64,000 nucleotides of DNA from Actinomyces sp. zg-332 (GTDB taxonomy: Bacteria > Actinomycetota > Actinomycetes > Actinomycetales > Actinomycetaceae). Positions 16,847 through 24,580 of the stretch are shown one piece after another. Positions within the stretch are counted from its first letter, which is position 1; each line of letters opens with the position of its first letter. The notes below the pieces were generated by a model, which was not told the origin of the DNA, did no database searches, and saw nothing but the letters and a program-made list of their open reading frames with translations. The translations under genes and the position numbers were made by a program. The stretch covers positions 372,001-436,000 of the forward strand of contig NZ_CP064951.1 in NCBI RefSeq assembly GCF_011751945.2. The letters are read 5' to 3'.

Positions 16847-18298
16847 ATGTCAAATCAAATACAAGGATTTAAAATTCAAGAGAATGAAAGGCAAAGCTGG
16901 ATTAGCTTAGCATCTGTGTGGATTGGAGCAATGGTGTGCGTTCCATCCTTAATGATTGGTGGATTTTTAAGCCAAGGTTTCTCTATATCCAGCATTTTGT
17001 TATGTGTTCTAATTGGTTACGGAATTATTTGTTTTTATATGTCACTAATAGGTATCCAAGGAAGTGATACGGGGCTACCAACTAGTGTAATGGCAACAAA
17101 TGCTCTAGGTGAAAAAGGATCACGGTATGTAATTAGTTCAATCTTAGCTGTTGCATGTATAGGGTGGTTTGGAGTCCAATCTGCTGTATGTGGTGTTTCA
17201 TTTAGTGGCATGATTCTAGCTATTACAGGTGTACATATTCCAGAAGCAATAAGCGTAATTTTCTGGGGAATAATAATGCTACTTACTGCTTGCTTTGGAT
17301 ATAATGCGGTCAAATATTTGAACTATATAGCAGTACCAGCACTTATTTTGGTATTAGGATATGCAGCATATGCAGCGTTGTTTGTAAATGACGGGATAAA
17401 TGTAGTACTATCTCATCAGCCAGCTCAGCCTATGAGCTTTGTAAGTGGTATAAACCTAGTCGTAGCAACTTTTGCTTTAGGTGGGGTAGTTAGTGCGGAC
17501 TATTCACGATATGCAAAAAATCGTGCAGATGTAATTAAATCTAGTGTCGTAGGTGTATTACCATCTGGGTTGATAGTAATTTTCTTAGGTGCAGCATGTA
17601 GTATAGTTGCCAATGAATACGATATTTCAAAAGTTCTATCAATATTAGGATTGCCAGCTATTGGGTTAGTAGCTTTGATATTAGCAACATGGACAACAAA
17701 TGTTACTAACGCTTACAGTGGCGGTATTGCTCTAACTAACTTACTAGGATTTGACGAAAGTAAGTTCCGTATAACTACTGGTATAGCTGGAATAATTGGT
17801 ACTTTGCTAGGTGCAGTAGGTATTATTGAGCGTTTCCAAGACTTTTTAGGAATACTTACATCCTTCATACCACCAGTTGCAGGTGTAATAATTGCTGCTT
17901 ATTGGATAGTGGGTAAGGGTAATAAAGAAAACTTCAAAGTCGTGAAAGGTATAAATATAGCAGGTATTACTTCGTTCATAATAGGAGCTGGTGTTGCTTA
18001 CATTACAGCAAATGTCTATGTCTTCTTTATTGGTCCTATTAATGGAATTATCATTTCTGCCATAGCATATACTCTTTTGATAAAGGTATTTCCTATAGAT
18101 TCACAAGTTGTGGAAATTAGTAGTTTTGACAATAATTCCGGTGACGGTGTCAGTAACGGTGTCAGCAACGGTGGGGTTGAAGACGATAATAGCATTAGTG
18201 GATTTGATAGTGATGCTAGTAGCTGTTGTTCTGAAGGAATTTGTGCAGATAATGTCACTGTTTCTGAAGGTAAAACTGGTACCAAGGACAGCGATTAA
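16847..18298 (+). CDS. NCS1-family cytosine/purine-type permease with acidic C-terminal tail
   Basis: A 483-residue transporter. The first 420 residues hold about 12 hydrophobic segments and NCS1/CodB-like signatures (SVWIGAMVCVPSLMIGGFLSQGFS, GSDTGLPTSVMATNALG, WFGVQSAVCG, GGVVSADYSRYAKNRAD, WTTNVTNAYSGGIALTNLLG). Such permeases import cytosine, hydantoins or related bases with a cation. The last 65 residues are a Ser/Asp/Gly/Asn-rich tail with four Cys (SCCSEGIC) and a small repeat (VSNGVSNGG), not typical of the family. It precedes a DUF917 and a hydantoinase-family gene, which suggests that a cyclic amide or thiohydantoin-type compound is imported. The exact substrate is unknown. Confidence 0.87.
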   Translation: MSNQIQGFKIQENERQSWISLASVWIGAMVCVPSLMIGGFLSQGFSISSILLCVLIGYGIICFYMSLIGIQGSDTGLPTSVMATNALGEKGSRYVISSILAVACIGWFGVQSAVCGVSFSGMILAITGVHIPEAISVIFWGIIMLLTACFGYNAVKYLNYIAVPALILVLGYAAYAALFVNDGINVVLSHQPAQPMSFVSGINLVVATFALGGVVSADYSRYAKNRADVIKSSVVGVLPSGLIVIFLGAACSIVANEYDISKVLSILGLPAIGLVALILATWTTNVTNAYSGGIALTNLLGFDESKFRITTGIAGIIGTLLGAVGIIERFQDFLGILTSFIPPVAGVIIAAYWIVGKGNKENFKVVKGINIAGITSFIIGAGVAYITANVYVFFIGPINGIIISAIAYTLLIKVFPIDSQVVEISSFDNNSGDGVSNGVSNGGVEDDNSISGFDSDASSCCSEGICADNVTVSEGKTGTKDSD

Positions 18299-18327
18299 TC
18301 CACTAGAGTAGTTTCTGAACAATCCGA

Positions 18328-18466
18328 TGTATTAAACAAAAATTAGATGAGCGTAATCTAAATGATATATCTGAAGATGAAATTAGTGTTTTAGAGGGAA
18401 TAGGTTGAAAAAATTGCAAAAACTATTGTTGATATAACTCTAATAAACAGTAGTAGTGCTATTTAG
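18328..18466 (+). pseudogene. Possible decayed gene fragment with two frame changes
   Basis: One frame reads CIKQKLDERNLNDISEDEIS then VLEGIG and stops at 18406. The frame one base over continues VEKIAKTIVDITLINSSSAI to a stop at 18464. Together they read as one helical, protein-like sequence, like the C-terminal helices of a MarR-type regulator, broken by a frameshift. Upstream the trail can be followed a little further in the permease frame (VVSEQSDVLNK) with a shift in a run of A. Identification as a regulator remnant is a guess. That it is decayed coding DNA is more likely than not. Confidence 0.3.
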
Positions 18467-18500
18467 AGAACAATCTTTAGATTATGTAATAGATTTTATA

Positions 18501-18579
18501 ATGCTTGGTGCTTGGTATTTGGTGCCTGATGCTTAGTACTTGGTGGTTGGTGCCTGATGCTTAGTATTTGGTGTTTGGT
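18501..18579. repeat. 28-bp-period G/T-rich tandem repeat
   Basis: Two 27-base copies at 18519-18545 and 18547-18573 differ at one position. Their core is TGCCTGATGCTTAGTA followed by YTTGGTG. Truncated versions of the same words (TGCTTGGTG, TATTTGGTG, TTTGGTA) flank them on both sides. Confidence 0.85.
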
Positions 18580-18818
18580 AAAAGTAAAATTTATTATAAA
18601 CGCTTGTGAATCTAATAATAAAAACTTATTTTATTGAGTTCGCATAGTAATAAACTATCTGTATTCGTTGCTATGTGAACTCATAAAATGTGACATCTGG
18701 TTTAAGTTATATCGTAAGAATTTGTTTCAGTTTTTATGAATTATTAATGAAAGTGAAATTTTCTTTCGTAACAATTATTACTTTTATATATAGTATTTGC
18801 TCATTTTAAAGGAGAAAA

Positions 18819-19910
18819 ATGCGAAAAATAGGTTTAGAAGAAATTGATGATATTGCCATGGGAGCAGCTTTGTTAGGTGCCGGTGGTGGTGGAGACCCGT
18901 ATGTTGGAAAACTAATAGCTTATGGAGCTATTAAAGAAAATGGTCCAGTTACATTATTATCCGTTGATGAGATTCCTGATGATGCTTTTATTGTACCTAT
19001 AGCTATGATGGGTGCTCCAACTGTATTACTAGAAAAAGGTATAAATGGTGATGAATACAAACGCTTGTATGACATGATAAGCAAATACTATGGTAAAGAA
19101 ATTTTTGCTTTCATGCCAATTGAAGCTGGTGGAGTAAATAGTATGTTGCCTTTTGCTGCTGCTGCCAAGTTGGGTTTACCATTAGTAGATGTTGATGCTA
19201 TGGGACGTGCTTTCCCGGAACTACAAATGGTCACTTTTTCAATTGCAGGCGTGAGTGCTACACCTATGGGACTAGTAGATGAAAAAGGTAACTCTGTAAT
19301 TTTTGACACTATAACAAATAAATGGACTGAAGAATTAGCTAGAGCTGTCACGATGAGTTGTGGAGGTTCTGTCTCTGTAAGCTTGTACTGCGTAGATGGT
19401 AAAACAGTCAAGGAATATGGTGTACGGGATATCGTTACTAGAAGTGAAAATCTAGGAAAAGCAATAAAACAAGTAAAGTATGGTGAGAAAACTCCAGAGG
19501 AAAATTTCTTGGAAGCAAGTGAAGGGTACAAGATTTTCAAAGGTAAAATTACGGATGTTTTACGTGAGACTAGAGGTGCTTTTAACTTTGGGAAAGTTCT
19601 TTTTGAAGGAATCGGCGAAGACAAAGGGCGAGAGGCATACGTTGAATTTCAAAATGAAAATCTAATTGCTTCTGTTGAAGGTGAGATAGTTTGTACTACT
19701 CCTGATTTAATATGCATAGTTGATAGTGAAACTTTTATTCCTATTCCTACGGATGCATTGAAGTATGGCAAGCGAGTCCTAGTAGTTGCTTTGAAATGTT
19801 TTGAAGCTTGGAGAACTCCTGAAGGTATAGAACTTGTAGGGCCTAGGTATTTTGGATGTGATACTGATTATATACCTGTTGAAGATCGTATTAGAGGGGA
19901 AGTGGCGTAA
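18819..19910 (+). CDS. DUF917 family protein (S-methyl-thiohydantoin desulfurase-like)
   Basis: A 363-residue DUF917 protein. The N-terminal signature GAALLGAGGGGDPYVGKL is characteristic, as are PIAMMGAPTVLLEKG, PIEAGGVNS, LPLVDVDAMGRAFPELQM and the C-terminal PDLICIVDSETFIPIPTDALKYGKRV, which I split here only for description. Pfam groups the family with hydantoinase-like proteins, and one name in use is S-methyl thiohydantoin desulfurase. The gene ends 2 bases before the hydantoinase-family gene and both run on one message. The biochemical role here is inferred from that partnership and from the upstream permease. Confidence 0.88.
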   Translation: MRKIGLEEIDDIAMGAALLGAGGGGDPYVGKLIAYGAIKENGPVTLLSVDEIPDDAFIVPIAMMGAPTVLLEKGINGDEYKRLYDMISKYYGKEIFAFMPIEAGGVNSMLPFAAAAKLGLPLVDVDAMGRAFPELQMVTFSIAGVSATPMGLVDEKGNSVIFDTITNKWTEELARAVTMSCGGSVSVSLYCVDGKTVKEYGVRDIVTRSENLGKAIKQVKYGEKTPEENFLEASEGYKIFKGKITDVLRETRGAFNFGKVLFEGIGEDKGREAYVEFQNENLIASVEGEIVCTTPDLICIVDSETFIPIPTDALKYGKRVLVVALKCFEAWRTPEGIELVGPRYFGCDTDYIPVEDRIRGEVA

Positions 19911-19912
19911 AT

Positions 19913-21463
19913 ATGTACAGATTGGGTGTTGATGTTGGTGGTACTAATACCGATGCTGTCTTAATAGATGATGATTTAAAAGTAATAGCTAGTTGCAAAA
20001 CCCCTACTACTAGTGATATTTACACTGGTATTTTATCTGCAATCGATACTGTTCTTAGTAACTCTCAAATAGACACAAAGAAAATTAAACAGGCAATGCT
20101 AGGAACTACTCAGTGTACAAATGCTATTGTTGAACGTAAAAACTTGGCTGATATTGGTATATTGCGTATAGGTGCTCCTGCTTCAAATGCTATTGAACCT
20201 ATGCTTGATTGGCCGGAAGATTTGAAATCTATTGCTAAGGAAGTGTCAACTATCAGTGGTGGTTTTGAATATGATGGTAAGCTGTTGAATTCATTTGACC
20301 GACAAGCTGCTATTGATTTTTTTGAGCGTTGCAAAGCACAGGGGATAAAATCAGTAGCAATTAGTTGTGTATTTTCAAGCGTACGTGATGATCATGAAGT
20401 TGAAGCTGCTGAATTGGCTAGCGAAATTCTTGGAGAGAATGCGCATATTTCCCTTTCTAGTAAAATTGGCAGTATGGGGTTAATAGAACGTGAAAACGCC
20501 ACGATTTTAAACGCTAGTTTATACAAAGTTTCTGCAAGTTTTACTACTGGTTTTGCTGACAGTTTAGCTGAGTTTGGAATAGACAATGCTGAAATCTATT
20601 TTTCTCAAAATGATGGCACCTTGATGAATGCTAGTTTGGCTCGTAAGTATCCTATTTTGACTATTGCTTGTGGACCTACTAACAGTATTCGAGGAGCTAG
20701 TTATTTGTCTAACTTGAACAATGCTATTGTTGTTGATGTTGGTGGTACTACAGCTGATATTGGTGTTTTGCAAAATGGTTTCCCTAGAGAAAGTGGTGTT
20801 GCAGTTACAGTCGGAGGAATACGTACTAATTTCCGTATGCCTGACGTTATTTCTTTTGGCCTTGGTGGAGGCAGTATCGTGAGAGAAAAAAACGGAGTTG
20901 TAACTGTAGGCCCGGATAGCGTTGGTTATCAAATATCTGAAAAAGCATTAGTATTTGGTGGGGATACTATAACAGCCACAGATATTGCAGTCCGATTAGG
21001 TTTAGCTGATATAGGCGATAAATCTAGAGTTGCACATATAGATGAAAAATTTGCTAGAGATGCTATGGAATGTATGGTGCAAAAAGTAGAAGATGGCATT
21101 GACAGTATGAAAGTCAACAACAACGATATAGATGTTGTAATTGTTGGTGGTGGCTCTGTTATATTGCCTAGAAATATCAAAGGTGCAACTAATATTTTCA
21201 AACCAGGAAATTTTTCCGTTGCTAACGCCATAGGTTCTGCCATATCTAAAGTTAGTGGATCTTGCGAGAAAATTGTTTCTTACGATGAAATTCCTCGTGA
21301 AGAGGCGATAGAAAAGGCTAAGAGTGAAGCTATTGAGTTGGCTGTTGCGTCTGGAGCTATTCGTGAAAGCGTGGAGATCATTGATGTTGAAGATATTCCT
21401 TTGCAATATCATTCAAATAATACCTGTAGGGTAAAGGTTAAAGCTGCCGGGAACTTAGGATAA
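19913..21463 (+). CDS. Hydantoinase/oxoprolinase-family protein (HyuA-like)
   Basis: A 516-residue ATP-grasping protein of the ASKHA-like hydantoinase A/oxoprolinase family. The N-terminal GVDVGGTNTDAVLID and the second phosphate motif VVDVGGTTADIGVLQNG (about residue 278) are both intact. ATP-dependent opening of cyclic amides (hydantoins, 5-oxoproline) is the family activity. It is shorter than full-length HyuA (about 690 residues), as is common for members paired with DUF917 proteins. No HyuB-type partner is present, so DUF917 may fill that role. Its ATG lies just after the DUF917 stop, with GAGGGGAAG upstream. Confidence 0.9.
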   Translation: MYRLGVDVGGTNTDAVLIDDDLKVIASCKTPTTSDIYTGILSAIDTVLSNSQIDTKKIKQAMLGTTQCTNAIVERKNLADIGILRIGAPASNAIEPMLDWPEDLKSIAKEVSTISGGFEYDGKLLNSFDRQAAIDFFERCKAQGIKSVAISCVFSSVRDDHEVEAAELASEILGENAHISLSSKIGSMGLIERENATILNASLYKVSASFTTGFADSLAEFGIDNAEIYFSQNDGTLMNASLARKYPILTIACGPTNSIRGASYLSNLNNAIVVDVGGTTADIGVLQNGFPRESGVAVTVGGIRTNFRMPDVISFGLGGGSIVREKNGVVTVGPDSVGYQISEKALVFGGDTITATDIAVRLGLADIGDKSRVAHIDEKFARDAMECMVQKVEDGIDSMKVNNNDIDVVIVGGGSVILPRNIKGATNIFKPGNFSVANAIGSAISKVSGSCEKIVSYDEIPREEAIEKAKSEAIELAVASGAIRESVEIIDVEDIPLQYHSNNTCRVKVKAAGNLG

Positions 21464-22478
21464 GTTACATGTAAGTTTTAGAGATAAATAACATTTTGCA
21501 TTGTATTTTTTCCTTTCTATTTTTAGGTGGTTAGTAATAAATACACAAGCAGAAATAGAATATCTAAGCTTATTGAATTTTCTATATTCCATCATATCGA
21601 GTTTATATTTGTAAGGTAATCTACATATTAGATTATCGAGTAGATATAGAATGTCAGTATGTATATGAATAATAGTTATAAGTGGATATAGAGCATTAGG
21701 GTATACCTAGGCTTTTAGTATAAAATTCACTTCTGTTATCATAAAATACTTATAAGTTTAGATATCGTTTATGTAACTTTAATGCTATTCGGCTATCTGA
21801 GTAGTTAGCTATTTAGATAGCTGGATAGTTTATTTAATTGGTAAATAACTTTAAATGTCATTTGACTATGGCTTGATAACTATTTATTTTGTATCTAACT
21901 GGAAATATCGTATACAGTTATGCATATTCTTATATCCATCATACTGCGTAGTCTCTATAAATTATCTTATGAATTTAGTATTTTTACTTTTGTCTCTACA
22001 ACCTTCAGCTATAAGGATATCTCTATTTATCTATATATAATAAATATATGATACTGCTTATACAGATAATAGACTTACTATATCGAGTTTTCTTTTGTTA
22101 TCTTACTTTTTAAGATAATGATAGTAACGCAACGCATTGTAATATGTCATATACGATGTGTGTAACTTATATAAATATGTGGTTGGATTTTTATCTGTAT
22201 ATCGAGAATGTAGTATTACTTTTGAATAAAGTTTATAAAGTTATCTATGTAATGTGTTATTTTAATAAGTTACTTTTAAAGTAATCTCCTTAATATGAAT
22301 ACTTGGGTTGTGAATTTACATGGTGTAGTGATATAAATAATACGAAAATAGGATATCTTTGAGCTACATAATTGAGCATTAATATATTTAGTATAAACTG
22401 TGGCGTATTGAATATGATTTATATTGCATGTCTTGAAATTTTTAGATTTTAATTACTATTCTTTATAATTATCCTATT
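21464..22478. other. Gene-free interval of about 1 kb between the hydantoinase and lexA genes
   Basis: Very AT-rich. No frame has both a ribosome site and a protein-like composition. A 12-bp hairpin with three G-U pairs lies at 21791-21822 (GGCTATCTGAGT with ATTTAGATAGCT, 8-base loop) and may end the permease/DUF917/hydantoinase message. The word ATATCGAG recurs three times in the interval, without obvious order. Confidence 0.45.
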
Positions 22479-23213
22479 TTATAGTGTTCTCAATACAGTA
22501 ACTACTTTTCCTAGTATGAGTGCTTCATCTCCAGGGATAGGGGTATAATTCTCATTTCGAGGGAGTAACCATCTATGACCATCTACATGAGATAAAACTT
22601 TGACTGTTGCTTCGTCCTCTAATAAAGCTACAACTATTTCTCCGTCATTTGCTGTATTTTGTTTTCTTACAACTAGCTTGTCTCCAGGACATATTGCTGC
22701 ATCTATCATTGATTCTCCTACAACCGTTAACATGAAAAATTCTCCAAATCCTGTCAACTGGCGAGGTAAAGATAATACATCTTCTACAGTGTCATCAGCT
22801 AATATAGGTTGTCCAGCTGCGATATTTCCTAGTAGAGGAACTGGGGTAGTGTCTTCATCTGTGTCTGCTCCTACAGGTAAAGTTATCACCTTAGATAAAG
22901 ATAATTTATCTTCTTTGCTAGAAGTATTTTCCGTTAAAGGGGTTTCTTTACCTATTGTTTTTAGTGCTGTTTCTGTGGGAATAAGTGTTCTGGATTTATT
23001 ATTTTCTTGAGATAAATATCCCAATTTTATTAGATTAGTTATTTGATATTTAGTTGAAGAAGTGCTTGATAGTCCTGCGGCTTTTGAAATTTCTCGCATA
23101 GATGGAGAATAGTTATTTTCCTCTATATATTTAACTAAAAATTCAAATATTGCTCGTTGTCTTTCTGACAATGGTTCTAAAGCATTATTTGATGGTTCTA
23201 TGTTTTCTGTCAT
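22479..23213 (-). CDS. lexA: LexA repressor
   Basis: A 244-residue SOS repressor and self-cleaving protease. The N-terminal winged helix (SPSMREISKAAGLSSTSSTKYQI, residues 36-58) binds the SOS box. The cleavage bond is A133-G134 (GNIAAGQPI). The catalytic Ser is S168 in VGESMID and the general base is K205 in EATVKVL. A linker of about 45 residues separates the domains, as in other actinobacterial LexA proteins. The gene diverges from a LysM gene, and the 156-base gap holds three GAAC-N4-GTTC-like sites, so autoregulation is expected. No strong ribosome site precedes the ATG. Confidence 0.96.
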   Translation of the reverse strand: MTENIEPSNNALEPLSERQRAIFEFLVKYIEENNYSPSMREISKAAGLSSTSSTKYQITNLIKLGYLSQENNKSRTLIPTETALKTIGKETPLTENTSSKEDKLSLSKVITLPVGADTDEDTTPVPLLGNIAAGQPILADDTVEDVLSLPRQLTGFGEFFMLTVVGESMIDAAICPGDKLVVRKQNTANDGEIVVALLEDEATVKVLSHVDGHRWLLPRNENYTPIPGDEALILGKVVTVLRTL

Positions 23214-23271
23214 TTTTGTTGCTTTCTAATTGTTGGTATTCATAATCATACAATGAACGAACTAAAAATTC

Positions 23272-23283
23272 AAACATTTGTTC
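23272..23283. promoter_or_regulatory. LexA (SOS) box, lexA side
   Basis: AAACATTTGTTC, one mismatch from GAAC-N4-GTTC, about 60 bases upstream of the lexA start. Likely operator for lexA autoregulation. Confidence 0.65.
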
Positions 23284-23325
23284 GATTTTAAGTTTACATG
23301 AGTATTTTTTTCTGATAAATTATTC

Positions 23326-23337
23326 GTACAAACGTTC
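23326..23337. promoter_or_regulatory. Degenerate LexA (SOS) box
   Basis: GTACAAACGTTC, one mismatch from the GAAC-N4-GTTC palindrome. It lies 3 bases before the perfect box and may be a second half of a tandem operator. Confidence 0.45.
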
Positions 23338-23340
23338 TAA

Positions 23341-23352
23341 GAACAAATGTTC
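23341..23352. promoter_or_regulatory. Perfect LexA (SOS) box before the LysM gene
   Basis: GAACAAATGTTC is an exact GAAC-N4-GTTC palindrome of the actinobacterial/Gram-positive SOS type. It ends 17 bases before the LysM gene start, where bound LexA would block transcription. Confidence 0.88.
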
Positions 23353-23369
23353 TAAAGATTGGAGTTGTT

Positions 23370-23825
23370 ATGCAAAATATAAAAAAGATACATAACAGGC
23401 AGAATTCTCAAAGTTATATTGCTGAAAAATATGTAGTAGGTTCTAACGCGTTAAAGATTGCGGAGAATGTATACCAGAATGATTGTAGTATAGTAGACTT
23501 TAGAGATCATTATTTTGATAAAACTCATAACTCCCCTGAACTAAAACACTCAAGAAAAGTTATGAGTAAGAGTAAAATATTTGTCTATGTTTTATTTGCA
23601 GTATTTGGAATTACATTTGGTAGTGTAGTCGCATATGCAACGACTCCAACTACTTATAAAACTGTAGAATATCAGATTCAAGCTGGTGATAGTTTATGGG
23701 ATATTGCGTCTGAAAGTAACTATGGTGCAGATATCGAAGAAACTATTTACGAAATAAAAAAGATAAATAATTTGAATAGTGAAAATATACGTGCTGGACA
23801 GACAATACTTGTTCCTTCCAAGTAA
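23370..23825 (+). CDS. LysM-domain membrane protein, probable SOS-induced division inhibitor (YneA/ChiZ/DivS-like)
   Basis: A 151-residue protein. The cytoplasmic N-terminus has about 65 residues, one transmembrane segment spans about 70-90, and an extracellular LysM domain spans about 99-149 (VEYQIQAGDSLWDIASESNYG, INNLNSENIRAGQTILVPS). Genes divergent from lexA with this build encode the SOS cell-division suppressors YneA (Bacillus), ChiZ (mycobacteria) and DivS (Corynebacterium). The sequences are poorly conserved, so position, architecture and the SOS box carry the call. GGAG lies 5 bases before the ATG. The unusually long N-terminal region contains no domain I recognise. nrdR follows. 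Confidence 0.85.
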   Translation: MQNIKKIHNRQNSQSYIAEKYVVGSNALKIAENVYQNDCSIVDFRDHYFDKTHNSPELKHSRKVMSKSKIFVYVLFAVFGITFGSVVAYATTPTTYKTVEYQIQAGDSLWDIASESNYGADIEETIYEIKKINNLNSENIRAGQTILVPSK

Positions 23826-23912
23826 ATAAATATTATATTAATTCCATTGTATTTTTTAGAATTTTTAAGATATCTTTGTAGAAAGAAAATAATGAAAAAT
23901 AGTGGAGAAATT

Positions 23913-24359
23913 ATGCAGTGTCCTTTTTGTAAAAAAGGGAGTTCGAAGGTCGTTGATTCTAGAACTTCTGATGACGGAACTTCTATACGTCGACGTAGAG
24001 AATGCGAAACATGTTTTAAACGATTTACCACTATGGAAACTTCTTCTTTGACTGTAAAAAAGAAGAATGGAGTTGTTGAACCATTCAATAGAGATAAAAT
24101 TATTCAGGGAGTCCAGAAATCTTGTCATGGCAGGCCCGTAGAAAAAGATGAATTAAAGTTATTAGCTCATGAAGTAGAAGATAAGATTCGAAGCTTAGGT
24201 GTAGCACAAGTGGATGCGCACGATATTGGTAGAGCTATACTGGAACCACTAATGAAGCTTGATGTTGTTGCTTATTTGCGTTTTGCATCTGTATACTCAC
24301 AGTTTAATTCTATAGAAGATTTTGAAGAGGAAATAGCTCGTTTAAAGGAAAGCATTTAA
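23913..24359 (+). CDS. nrdR: Transcriptional repressor NrdR
   Basis: A 148-residue regulator of ribonucleotide reductase genes. The N-terminal zinc ribbon is MQCPFC with C3 and C6 and C31/C34 ([11 protein letters not shown]). The conserved linker [17 protein letters not shown] follows, and then an ATP-cone domain (about 48-140) which senses ATP/dATP. I take ATG 23913, preceded by GTGGAG, because the zinc ribbon normally opens the protein. The frame is open 22 codons further up with no ribosome site. Linkage to lexA and the LysM gene is common in Gram-positive bacteria and ties nucleotide supply to DNA repair. No nrd operon is in the window. Confidence 0.96.
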   Translation: MQCPFCKKGSSKVVDSRTSDDGTSIRRRRECETCFKRFTTMETSSLTVKKKNGVVEPFNRDKIIQGVQKSCHGRPVEKDELKLLAHEVEDKIRSLGVAQVDAHDIGRAILEPLMKLDVVAYLRFASVYSQFNSIEDFEEEIARLKESI

Positions 24360-24539
24360 GTTACTCTTGGTATAGTTTTACAATATTTGAGAGATTATAT
24401 ATTGAATGTAAAACTGAGTTAAGTAGTGATATGGCAAAGTTACTACTTGTATTTGATTTATTGCTGATAGTGTTTATTTACAGTCGTTCAATAGAGTAAT
24501 AAAGTATTATATTTGAAATATGTAAAATCCTGGTGATTA

Positions 24540-24572
24540 CTTTTAAAAATGGGGGACCAAAAGAGTCCCCCA
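24540..24572 (-). terminator. Rho-independent terminator of the HelD-synthetase operon
   Basis: TGGGGGAC (24550-24557) pairs with GTCCCCCA (24565-24572) around a 7-base loop. Read on the minus strand the stem is followed by TTTTT, just past the acyl-CoA synthetase stop. Confidence 0.92.
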
Positions 24573-24580
24573 GAGTATAA

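Larger units (their letters stand above)
18299..18818. other. Gap between permease and DUF917 gene, with decayed coding DNA and a tandem repeat
   Basis: 520 bases without an intact gene. 18328-18466 carries broken protein-like reading and 18501-18579 a G/T-rich tandem repeat (both listed separately). The remaining 240 bases presumably hold the promoter of the DUF917 gene. AAAGGAG lies just before its ATG. Confidence 0.5.

Noticed and set aside
21855-22040. 61-codon plus-strand frame in the gap before lexA
   Set aside because: No ribosome site, composition reflects AT-rich noncoding DNA, no match to any known small protein.
23847-23912. Upstream extension of nrdR
   Set aside because: NrdR opens with its zinc ribbon. 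GTGGAG precedes ATG 23913.
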